From NCBI GenBank assembly GCA_900551665.1, contig URWW01000016.1, positions 1 to 33,751 on the forward strand: a stretch of DNA of 33,751 nucleotides, given 5' to 3'. Numbering within the stretch: the first letter of the stretch is position 1; every line of letters starts with the position of its first letter. Below the pieces are notes generated by a model, which saw only the letters and a list, made by a program, of their open reading frames with translations, ran no database searches and was not told where the DNA came from. Made by a program: the position numbers and the translations under genes. Shown here piece after piece: positions 1 through 6,760 of this stretch. The DNA is from an uncultured Collinsella sp. (lineage in GTDB: Bacteria > Actinomycetota > Coriobacteriia > Coriobacteriales > Coriobacteriaceae).

Positions 1-18
1 CTGAAAAAGCCGGAAACG

Positions 19-264
19 TCAAACGTTGAGATAATTGCGCAGCATGGCCTGCAGCAGATCATCGCGATCCACCTTGCGGATCAACGCGCGGGCGTTCTTA
101 TAGGTCGTGATGTAGGTAGGGTCTTCCGACAGGATATAGCCCACCAGCTGGTTGACCGGATTGTAGCCTTTTTCCTTTAATGCATCGTACACCTGCTGTA
201 CGATCTCGTGGATCTCATAGTCCTTGCGATCGTGGATCGAAAAAATAGTAGTTGCTTCGCCCAC
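19..264 (-). CDS. ireB: IreB family regulatory phosphoprotein (UPF0297)
   Basis: This is a small acidic protein of about 81 residues. The segment running from EIVQQVYDALKEKGYNP through QLVGYILSEDPTYI to NARALIRKVDRDDLL is the hallmark of the UPF0297/IreB family found in Firmicutes, usually next to alaS and ruvX. In Enterococcus, IreB is a substrate of the IreK Ser/Thr kinase and affects cephalosporin resistance; that role is family knowledge and is not shown here. The frame can open at a GTG at 273, but the GAAGGGG ribosome site directly abuts that codon. The in-frame GTG at 264 is spaced normally, so I prefer it. The gene diverges from acpS. It belongs to the Firmicute-like left end and has no relation to the BREX genes further right. 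Confidence 0.85.
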   Translation of the reverse strand: MGEATTIFSIHDRKDYEIHEIVQQVYDALKEKGYNPVNQLVGYILSEDPTYITTYKNARALIRKVDRDDLLQAMLRNYLNV

Positions 265-273
265 GGAATACAC

Positions 274-428
274 CCCCTTCGGATGAACTATAATTCATTG
301 TACACGAAATGCGCCGAAACTTCAAGACGAACCCGGTGGATTTGCACATATTGCCCAGAATTTCCAGTTACTTTCATGCAACATGAAAAAAGCCGCCGCC
401 CAAACTGTGCGGCAGAAAGGAGCCCTGC
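274..428. promoter_or_regulatory. Divergent ireB/acpS intergenic region
   Basis: This 155-bp gap separates two divergent genes. On the minus strand a TACAAT-like -10 (complement of 297-302) lies about 25-30 bases ahead of the ireB ribosome site. On the plus strand, an AGAAAGGAG ribosome site at 414-422 sits 6 bases before the acpS ATG. I could not place a convincing plus-strand promoter. Confidence 0.4.
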
Positions 429-845
429 ATGATTTTTGGCATCGGCTGCGACGTCTGCGCCCTCGATCATCTGGAAAAAAGCCTCTCCGGCCCCCATGCC
501 GCCGCCTTTGTGCGGCGGGTGTACGGCCCGGCGGAATGCACAGCGCTGGCGCTGGACACACCCCTGCCCGCCGGGCACAGCGGTGCCCACCGGCTGGCCA
601 GCGCGGCAGCGGATTTTGCCGCCAAGGAGGCGTTCCTGAAAGCGGCAGGCACCGGTCTGCGGGAGCCCTTTGCCCTGCGGGAGATCGAGGCCGTGCGGCT
701 GGAAAGCGGTGCCCCGGCCTACCGGTTCTCCGGGGCCACGGCCCGCTGGGTGGCCGACCACGGCCTGACCGCCCACCTCTCGCTGAGCCACGACGGCGGC
801 ATGGCGCTGGCTTTCTGCATTCTGGAGACGGCTCCGGAAACCTGA
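429..845 (+). CDS. acpS: Holo-[acyl-carrier-protein] synthase
   Basis: AcpS transfers the 4'-phosphopantetheine arm of coenzyme A to a serine of apo-acyl carrier protein, activating it for fatty-acid synthesis. The 138-residue length is typical of the family. The N-terminal GIGCDV motif supplies the Mg-binding Asp8. The second signature, AAKEAFLKA at 64-72, supplies Glu67 and Lys71. The C-terminal HLSLSHDGGMALAF strand closes the fold. The ATG has a strong AGAAAGGAG site upstream. It precedes a PemK/MazF toxin gene in the same direction by about 115 bp. acpS lies near ndoA-type toxin genes in many Firmicutes, including Bacillus, which supports a Firmicute origin of this end. Confidence 0.93.
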   Translation: MIFGIGCDVCALDHLEKSLSGPHAAAFVRRVYGPAECTALALDTPLPAGHSGAHRLASAAADFAAKEAFLKAAGTGLREPFALREIEAVRLESGAPAYRFSGATARWVADHGLTAHLSLSHDGGMALAFCILETAPET

Positions 846-961
846 CCGCACTTTGTGCATACAATGGAATACGCCCCGCTGCATAACCCGCCCCGGCCCT
901 GCTCATACTGAAAGTGCACGGGCGGAGGCCATCCCCCGCAGCACACAGGGAGGGAGATTCC

Positions 962-1312
962 ATGGAAGTACACAGAGGAGAAGTATTCTACGCCGACCTG
1001 TCGCCGGTGGTCGGCTCCGAGCAGGGCGGCGTGCGCCCGGTGCTGATCGTGCAGAATGAGATCGGCAACCGGCACAGCCCCACCGTGATCGCGGCGGCCA
1101 TTACATCCCGGCTGGACAAAGCCCGCCTGCCCACCCATATCAACATCCGGGCGGCAGATACCGGCCTTGCCAAGGACAGTGTGGTGCTGCTGGAACAGAT
1201 CCGCACGCTGGATAAGCACCGCCTGCGCGAGCGTGCCGGGCAGATCACGCCTGAGGATCAGCGCCGGGTGAATCAGGCACTGGATGTCAGCCTTGGGCTG
1301 GACAGCTACTGA
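962..1312 (+). CDS. PemK/MazF (NdoA-like) family endoribonuclease toxin
   Basis: This 116-residue protein opens with the MazF fold signature: VHRGEVFYADLSPVVGSEQGG followed by VRPVLIVQN, with Arg25 in the RPVLIVQN strand. The AAITS segment (Thr48/Ser49) matches the second catalytic motif, and VLLEQIRTLDK is the conserved C-terminal helix. Such proteins cleave mRNA at short sequence motifs and are normally held by an antitoxin. The chosen ATG follows AGGGAGGGAG at 947-956; a longer frame opening at 914 lacks a comparable site. No antitoxin-sized frame is visible in the 116 bp between acpS and this gene, so it appears orphan at this locus. The gene ends just ahead of a strong terminator. Confidence 0.9.
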   Translation: MEVHRGEVFYADLSPVVGSEQGGVRPVLIVQNEIGNRHSPTVIAAAITSRLDKARLPTHINIRAADTGLAKDSVVLLEQIRTLDKHRLRERAGQITPEDQRRVNQALDVSLGLDSY

Positions 1313-1313
1313 C

Positions 1314-1354
1314 AAAAAAATGAGACTGCCAAGGCCTGGCAGTCTCATTTTTTT
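1314..1354. terminator. Bidirectional Rho-independent terminator
   Basis: A perfect stem, TGAGACTGCC pairing with GGCAGTCTCA around a short loop (1321-1347), is preceded by seven A and followed by seven T. It can therefore end transcription of the toxin gene on the plus strand and of the convergent minus-strand frame at 1366-1572. Confidence 0.93.
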
Positions 1355-1365
1355 GATGATTCCGG

Positions 1366-1572
1366 TTATTTTACGCTGTCCTGCGCGTCGTGAAGCAGGG
1401 CATATTCGCGGATCTTTTCCAGCGTCTGCTCACTCAGGATATGCTCTGCCTTGCAGGCATCCTCGGCGGCGACCTCCTCGTCCACGCCCAGCTGCACCAT
1501 GCCGCGCATCACGGCGTCCACGAGCTCCTGGCGTGCCCAGGGGCAGAAGCGCTCCAGTTCCTTGGTGTCCAT
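1366..1572 (-). CDS. Chimeric short ORF: PglX N-terminus joined to DtxR/MntR-like C-terminus
   Basis: This 68-codon frame starts 33 bases after brxC with a good GAGGAG ribosome site, exactly where pglX follows brxC in type I BREX loci. Its first residues (MDTKELERFCPWARQELVDAV) resemble the start of PglX/BrxX methyltransferases, which characteristically read as M-N/D-T-x-x-(I/L)-x-x-(F/Y)-x-x-x-A-R. From about residue 28 on, LGVDEEVAAEDACKAEHILS is instead like the metal-binding and dimerisation segment of DtxR/MntR regulators (family pattern: E-E-D-A-C-x-x-E-H-x-I-S). The frame stops just before the strong terminator of the left-hand segment. A functional PglX is over 1,000 residues, so neither parent protein is functional here. 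I infer a join between two genomes inside the shared LGVDEE codons. Homology calls are by eye. Confidence 0.7.
   Translation of the reverse strand: MDTKELERFCPWARQELVDAVMRGMVQLGVDEEVAAEDACKAEHILSEQTLEKIREYALLHDAQDSVK
1474..1494. other. Probable chimera junction between two genomes
   Basis: The codons for QLGVDEE on the minus strand fit both a PglX N-terminus and a DtxR/MntR C-terminal region. To the left are Firmicute-type housekeeping genes; to the right are BREX genes followed by Coriobacteriia-type metabolism. No transposase, integrase, attachment repeat or tRNA lies at the switch. A short shared stretch of this kind is what a misassembly, or a chimeric amplification product, would use. 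Confidence 0.6.
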
Positions 1573-1605
1573 TGCGTGCTCCTCGATCCTGTGTTGCGTG
1601 ATGTG

Positions 1606-4600
1606 TTACTTGAATTTGAGCTCGTCGTTGCCATGCAACTTGTTCAGCATGCGCTCGCGCACCTTTGCCAGGTACGCGTCGATGTCCTGCTCGGTGCGCA
1701 CCGTGCTCGGCGGGAAGAGCGACATGGATGCCACGCTTGCGACCTTGACCTTGGGGGTTGCGGGTTGCTCGGCAACATGGCGCACCGTGGTCACGTCCGT
1801 GGTGGCCGGTGCGGGCTTGGTGCGCTCGGCATGTGCCGCGTCGATGCGGTCGATGAGCTGCGACTCAACGGTGCTCAGGCGCTGCGGGAGCGCGTCGAGC
1901 GCCGTCATGGTGTCGGCGGTGTGGGCGACGTTCTTGATCTCGGTGTGCTTGCGGCCAATCTCGGAGATCGAGGTCTCCTTCTCGGCGGCATGGCTCTCGA
2001 TGCGCGCAAAGACCTCTTCCACCAGGCTCACCATCTCGGCGCGCTTGTCCTGCAGGCGCTCGCTGTACTCGGCCTGCACGTTCGCCTTGAGGGCGGTGAG
2101 CTGGTTGAGCTTGTGGAACGGGGCGTCGTTTGCCACGATCTCGCCCATGCGGGACAGGTCCGTGGCCGCCTGCTCGCTCAGGTACCCGCGCTCGGGGGAC
2201 ATCTTGGCTGTGAAGGCGCGGGCGTCGTCGAATACCTCGCGCTGCGGGCCCGCAAAGAACTCGTCCACGTCCTCAAAGTCCTCGGCGGCGTCTTGCAGGT
2301 CGGCGCCGAGCTTGACCACACGGCCCAGGAAGTCGGCCGGGTCGCTGCCGGCGGCCAGGGCGTCGCCTACGCAGCGCTGCAGCTCTTCCACGAGCTTGCG
2401 GCCGGGATAGGCGCCCATGCGGGCGTACTCGGTGTTGATCAGGCTGGTCAGGCGCGCCTTGAGCTCGCCCAGCTGCTTGAAGCCCTCGGCGGCCAGCCCC
2501 TCCTCGTCCATGGGCAGGGCCTGGTTGTCCAAAACGTCCACGAGGATCTGACGCGCGTTGTTCACCACGGCGGGCGTGGTGGTGCGGCGCAGCTCCACGG
2601 ACGCGAGCTTGGTCTTGCTCGCGCGGCGCAGGTATTCCACGCAGCCGGTGCTCGCGGGCTCGAGCATCTGGCCCGAGACGGTAACCTTGACCTTGTGGGC
2701 GGCCATGAGCTCGGCCATCACGGCGGCGATGTCGATCTCACGCCAGCCATAGGGCTTGCCCTGGAACTTCTTTTGGATGGTCTCCATGGTCACGGCGAGG
2801 TGACGGCTCTGGTCGAGGTCGATCTGTCGCAGGACCTCCTCGAGCGCGCGGGTGTTGGGGTGATAGGTGCCCTGGGTGGTGTCCACGCCCTTGAGCAGGC
2901 TCTTGAGCTGCGCATCGTCGTCGTAGTTCTTATCGATGTAGTTCAGCTTGGCGTAGACGGTGCTCACCTGCTGCTGGGCCACCTCTTCCAGGATCTTCTT
3001 GGCCGAGGTGCTGTTGGCCGGCGTGAACGTGGCGCCCTGCGAGTAGCACGTGCCGTGGACGATGGCCTCGGAGAGCATGGCCTTGCCGCGGGTCTCCAGG
3101 GCGGTGCGCTGACGCTGCTTGTCCTGGATGATCTTCTGCTGGTTCTCGGGCAGGTTGTTGAGCTGGACCGTGTGGGTGTACAGGTCAATCTGGATGGCCT
3201 CCATGAGCTGACCGTAGAAGTCGTACTCGTCGCTCAGCACCACGATCGCCTCGTCGTTGCTGCTCGACATGATGCACTGCTGCTCGGTGAACAGGGGGCT
3301 GCCGTCGATGCCGGCCACCACGCGCAGGGTGAGGCCGCCGTGCGAGCGGTAGGTGGTCTGGTCGATGGTCTGGTCGATGAAGAACTGGTTTTTGCCCACG
3401 GAGAGCTTATCGGTACCCATGATGTCGGCAAAGATCAGATCGGCCACCTTGGCCGTCATGCGGGACGGGTCGACCTTCTGCTTCTTGATTTGCTTGGAGA
3501 TCTCCTGCTCGTCGTCGGTGAGGAACTGGTAGACCTCGCCGTTTTGGGCCGCGTAGTTCTGCTGCTTGAGCCGATCGAGCGACTCCTGGACGCGGGTGCG
3601 CAGGTCGGCGCGGTTGACGTTCAGGTCGTCGGTCATGAGGGTCACGATGTTCTCGATGTTGCCCGGCATCTCGCGGTCCACCCAGCGGATGAGGAACAGC
3701 AGCTTGAGGACGTTGACGTCGTAGGGCTCAAGGCCGCTCTCGGGGTCGGCGGCGGCCTCGGCGGCGCGGTTGATCACGCGGCGGTGGTAGCCCTCGAGGA
3801 AGGACTGCAGCGTGTCGTAGAACATCCAGAAGGGCGCGAGGGCGTTCTCATCGCGGTCTTTGATGTGCTGGGCCGTCTCCTGGAAGCCGGAGAGCATGGA
3901 GCGCTCGCCGTTGGAGGTGTGCTTGCCGGAGTTGCCCTGCTTGCGCAGCTCTTCCATGACGTTTTGCAGCAGGCGGAACTGGTAGTTTGCAAACGGGAAG
4001 GAGGCCGCGTAGTCGTCGGCGCCCTTGTAGCCGCGCAGGTCGGCCACGGCGTCCTTAAAGGTGTAGAGGTTCTTGATGACGGCCATGTTGGCGTCGTACT
4101 GCGAGCGCAGGAGGTTCTCGGCATCTGGGGTCTTGGCCAGGATACGGCGCTTGATGACCTCGTCGGCGTCGGTGGAGGACAGCGACAGGCGCGTATTGAA
4201 GCGGCCCTGGATCTTGGAGAAGTCGTTGCCCACCACGGTGGTCACCTCGTCGATTGCCTCCTGGCTGGTGACCATGACCCACACGCGGCCGCGGCACTTG
4301 GCGCCCAGGTCCTCAACGAGGGTCTGCAGGTTGAGCATGAGGCTCGTGTTGTCGCCGATGTACTGGCCGATCTCGTCCACCATGAACAGCAGGCGGAACT
4401 GGCCGCCGTTCTCCGCGGCGCGGCGCTCGCAGTATTCGTTGATGTCGTCCACGAGCTCCTCGATGGAGAAGTCCTTGGTCTCCTCGCCGTTGATCCAGTT
4501 GAGGGCGGTGTCCTCGCTCATCACGCCGGTGTTCGCGAGGGCCTCGGCCACATCTTCGGCGTTGAACTCGTAGTTCTCGCGGTCCTCGATCCAGGCCACG

Positions 4601-5169
4601 CCGGTGATGTCCTCGTACGCCGCGCGGAACTCCTCGGTCTTGCCCTTACCGTCGATGAAGCGCTCGAGGCGCGCGAGTTTGAGGTCCTGGCCGTAGAAGC
4701 CCTGGTTTTCGTAGAACACGCGGGCGAACACGCGCATGATCACCGTGGCGTCCTTGGTGGAGGGCGCCTTTGAGTCGATGTTGAACAGGATGGCCTCGGT
4801 GGGGATGCTCGCGCAGCGGATGGCCTCGCTCTCGAGCATGGGGTTGTGCTCGCCCAGGCGCGGCGCCAGGTACTCCACGGCGGTCTTGCCGTTTACCGTC
4901 TTGTTGGAGAGCAGGTAGGAGAGCATCTTGAGGAAGTGCGACTTACCGGAGCCGAAAAAGCCCGAGATCCACACGCCGATCTTGTCCGTGGGGACGTCGA
5001 TGGCCGAGCCGTAGGCGTTGAGGAAATCGCTGAAGTGGCGGGCGAGCTCGCGGGTGACCACGTACTCGGAGAGCTCCTGCTCGATGCTCGTCTCGTCGTC
5101 CTGCGTGACCTTGATGACGCCGTTGATGTTGCGCGTGATGTCGCGTTCGAACATGGATTGGATGCGCAT
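1606..5169 (-). CDS. brxC: BREX system P-loop protein BrxC
   Basis: BrxC is the large ATPase of the BREX phage-defence system (PglY family), which works with the PglX methylase and PglZ phosphatase to mark self DNA and block phage replication. At 1,187 residues the protein has the usual length. The N-terminus (FERDITRNINGVIKV) is typical, followed by the Walker A motif GFFGSGKS at 70-77 and a likely Walker B in LLFMVDEIGQYIGDN. The C-terminal third is charged and partly helical. The gene lies 33 bp downstream of brxB in the same direction. In type I loci the next genes are pglX and pglZ; here only a pglX-like start follows before the sequence changes origin. The stop codon is intact. Confidence 0.95.
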   Translation of the reverse strand: MRIQSMFERDITRNINGVIKVTQDDETSIEQELSEYVVTRELARHFSDFLNAYGSAIDVPTDKIGVWISGFFGSGKSHFLKMLSYLLSNKTVNGKTAVEYLAPRLGEHNPMLESEAIRCASIPTEAILFNIDSKAPSTKDATVIMRVFARVFYENQGFYGQDLKLARLERFIDGKGKTEEFRAAYEDITGVAWIEDRENYEFNAEDVAEALANTGVMSEDTALNWINGEETKDFSIEELVDDINEYCERRAAENGGQFRLLFMVDEIGQYIGDNTSLMLNLQTLVEDLGAKCRGRVWVMVTSQEAIDEVTTVVGNDFSKIQGRFNTRLSLSSTDADEVIKRRILAKTPDAENLLRSQYDANMAVIKNLYTFKDAVADLRGYKGADDYAASFPFANYQFRLLQNVMEELRKQGNSGKHTSNGERSMLSGFQETAQHIKDRDENALAPFWMFYDTLQSFLEGYHRRVINRAAEAAADPESGLEPYDVNVLKLLFLIRWVDREMPGNIENIVTLMTDDLNVNRADLRTRVQESLDRLKQQNYAAQNGEVYQFLTDDEQEISKQIKKQKVDPSRMTAKVADLIFADIMGTDKLSVGKNQFFIDQTIDQTTYRSHGGLTLRVVAGIDGSPLFTEQQCIMSSSNDEAIVVLSDEYDFYGQLMEAIQIDLYTHTVQLNNLPENQQKIIQDKQRQRTALETRGKAMLSEAIVHGTCYSQGATFTPANSTSAKKILEEVAQQQVSTVYAKLNYIDKNYDDDAQLKSLLKGVDTTQGTYHPNTRALEEVLRQIDLDQSRHLAVTMETIQKKFQGKPYGWREIDIAAVMAELMAAHKVKVTVSGQMLEPASTGCVEYLRRASKTKLASVELRRTTTPAVVNNARQILVDVLDNQALPMDEEGLAAEGFKQLGELKARLTSLINTEYARMGAYPGRKLVEELQRCVGDALAAGSDPADFLGRVVKLGADLQDAAEDFEDVDEFFAGPQREVFDDARAFTAKMSPERGYLSEQAATDLSRMGEIVANDAPFHKLNQLTALKANVQAEYSERLQDKRAEMVSLVEEVFARIESHAAEKETSISEIGRKHTEIKNVAHTADTMTALDALPQRLSTVESQLIDRIDAAHAERTKPAPATTDVTTVRHVAEQPATPKVKVASVASMSLFPPSTVRTEQDIDAYLAKVRERMLNKLHGNDELKFK

Positions 5170-5202
5170 GGGGGTTCCTTCCTCGACGCTGCGTTGCCGT
5201 GA

Positions 5203-5838
5203 TTACAGGAGCGAGAACGCTCGATAATAGTTGCCGTCGGATATCTTGCCGAACAGATGGAGCTGCTGGCCGTCGTAGACGCCTGGGTAGAGCATGACCA
5301 TGGGTACCTCGGTAAACACCGGCTGGGCGTTCTCGAGGATGTTGTGGGCGCGCACGAGCGGGTACACCTTGCCCACGCCGGAGATGAGGACCACGTCGCG
5401 CCCGGGCATCTGGCCGCCGAGCTCCTCGTAGCGCTCGCTCATGACCTTGAGGAAGGCCTCGGGGGTGGCGATCTTTTCCATGCGGCGCAACAGGCCATCG
5501 GTGCCGCGACGTTCCTCCAGCGCGGGGATTTTTTCCAGGATGCGGCGCTCTTGGCAGATCTGCAGGAACACGTCCCACAGGTCGAAGTGGATTACGCGTG
5601 TGTCGCCCGCTGTGGGGGAGTCTTGCGGTACCGGTGCACCGTCTTGGGCCGTGGGCGCAAAGTCGCGGACGACGGCCTCGACCTGCTCGCGCACCTCATC
5701 CTCCAGCGCGGCGGTGTAGGGGAGGATGAAGAACGGGACCTCGTTGCCCAGGCCGTGGCCGGCCAAAAACTCGGGGTCCTGCAGGCGTTGGCGAAGCTCT
5801 GCAAAGGCCTGTGCCGGTGATTTGCCCTGTTGTTCCAT
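5203..5838 (-). CDS. brxB: BREX protein BrxB (DUF1788)
   Basis: This 211-residue protein begins MEQQGKSPAQAFAELRQRLQDPEFL and contains GLGNEVPFFILPYTAALEDEV, VIHFDLWDVFLQICQ and YPGVYDGQQLHLFG, the pattern of the DUF1788/BrxB family. BrxB is a core BREX protein of about 200 residues needed for defence in characterised type I systems; its biochemical role is not settled. The ATG at 5838 follows an AAGGAACC site. It lies 15 bp after brxA and 33 bp before brxC, so the three genes form one leftward transcription unit. Confidence 0.93.
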   Translation of the reverse strand: MEQQGKSPAQAFAELRQRLQDPEFLAGHGLGNEVPFFILPYTAALEDEVREQVEAVVRDFAPTAQDGAPVPQDSPTAGDTRVIHFDLWDVFLQICQERRILEKIPALEERRGTDGLLRRMEKIATPEAFLKVMSERYEELGGQMPGRDVVLISGVGKVYPLVRAHNILENAQPVFTEVPMVMLYPGVYDGQQLHLFGKISDGNYYRAFSLL

Positions 5839-5853
5839 ATACCGGTTCCTTCG

Positions 5854-6477
5854 TTACTCGACTATGCCGAATGCGGCGAGCGCCCGCTCGTCGCCGTTGG
5901 CTCGGATGATCTGGGTGAGCTCGAAGTCCGCGAGGAGAGGGGTGAGCTCCTCGGCCCTGCGGTCGTACATGCCACATTCGACGATGCACTTGGCGAGCAC
6001 TTGGCGGGCCTTGTTGCGAGTTGCGTCGCTCCAGCCGTCGACTGTCTCGCTCTGGGCGCGCAGGCCCTCGATGAACGAGGCGATCTCGTAGGCGCGCAAG
6101 CTGGTGTCGAGCCTGCGCCGCTTGTCGGCCACCATGTTGAGCATGAACTCCCACACGAGGCGGTTGTCGCACATCATTGCGTAGAGGTTTGCCTGGCGGA
6201 GCTGGTCGGCCGTGCCGTGGGCGAGGAGCTCGACGAGGCGCGCGGTGACGGCATGGTCCTCGGAGACGCTCGCGATGCGGCGGATGCAGGCCTTCGCGAT
6301 GGATTTGAGCTCGCGCTCGGTGGGGTATTGGAACGCGTTGCGCTCCTGGACGTATGTAGCGAGTGCGGCGGGGTCGGTGAAGCCGTCCTCGAGCATCAGG
6401 CGGGCGACGATGCGCATCTCGCGCGAGAGCCATTGTTCGCGGGTGATGGTGCCGCGGTATGTGGTGGGTGCGGGCAT
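5854..6477 (-). CDS. brxA: BREX protein BrxA (DUF1819)
   Basis: This 207-residue protein reads TYRGTITREQWLSREMRIVARLMLEDG near its start and continues as a helical protein ending EFELTQIIRANGDERALAAFGIVE-like; this matches DUF1819/BrxA in length and pattern. BrxA is a small DNA-binding member of BREX, related to NusB-like RNA-antitermination folds in published structures. It is the first gene of the leftward brxA-brxB-brxC unit. The ribosome site is weak (GACCGAG). The intergenic region upstream is shared with the divergent brxL gene. Confidence 0.9.
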   Translation of the reverse strand: MPAPTTYRGTITREQWLSREMRIVARLMLEDGFTDPAALATYVQERNAFQYPTERELKSIAKACIRRIASVSEDHAVTARLVELLAHGTADQLRQANLYAMMCDNRLVWEFMLNMVADKRRRLDTSLRAYEIASFIEGLRAQSETVDGWSDATRNKARQVLAKCIVECGMYDRRAEELTPLLADFELTQIIRANGDERALAAFGIVE

Positions 6478-6760
6478 GCTCGGTCTTTTCTATCTACGCG
6501 CCGCACGTGCGCGCCACGACGGCGCACGATATGCGACATGTTTGCACACTTTCTTCAATCTTAGGGTATTGGACTATATTTTTGTTGCACAACAAAGGTG
6601 AGCGGCGATGTGGTTCACTATTGATACATCTTGCCTGTTGGAAGGCGTTGATTTGTTCTGATGCGCTACCGTTCGCGGTGGTTTTTGGACCCCCGTGGAA
6701 ATGTGTCCGCACGGGCGTATATAGTGGAACGTACTGCCTCGCAAAATATGGAGCGTGAAC
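6478..6760. promoter_or_regulatory. Divergent brxA/brxL promoter region
   Basis: This 283-bp AT-richer gap separates divergent brxA and brxL. Overlapping -10-like boxes lie at 6573-6580: TATATT on the plus strand and TATAGT on the minus strand. The palindrome TTGTTGCACAACAA at 6582-6595 sits immediately beside them, where a repressor would cover the plus-strand start point. The plus-strand leader to brxL is then about 170 nt and contains a CCCGTG/CACGGG inverted repeat (6692-6715) and a second TATATAGT box (6718-6725) closer to the gene. No small gene with a ribosome site was seen in it. Confidence 0.5.
6582..6595. promoter_or_regulatory. Operator-like palindrome TTGTTGCACAACAA
   Basis: Six-base arms TTGTTG and CAACAA flank a CA centre; one further T/A pair extends it on each side. 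It overlaps the predicted start region of brxL. A perfect version, TTGTTGCGCAACAA, occurs upstream of the HEPN operon at 16556-16569. The regulator is unknown and not encoded recognisably in the window. Confidence 0.5.

Noticed and set aside
1474..1494. Genuine horizontal insertion of the BREX island into a Firmicute genome
   Set aside because: No integrase, direct repeats, tRNA or IS ends are at the join, and what follows the defence genes is Coriobacteriia-like core metabolism, so assembly chimerism fits better; kept as a finding for read-level testing.
1390..4773. A 1,127-codon open frame on the plus strand opposite brxC
   Set aside because: It is the antisense of a confident brxC gene in GC-rich DNA, its protein is a monotonous run of Leu, Val, His and Gly, and it has no family resemblance.
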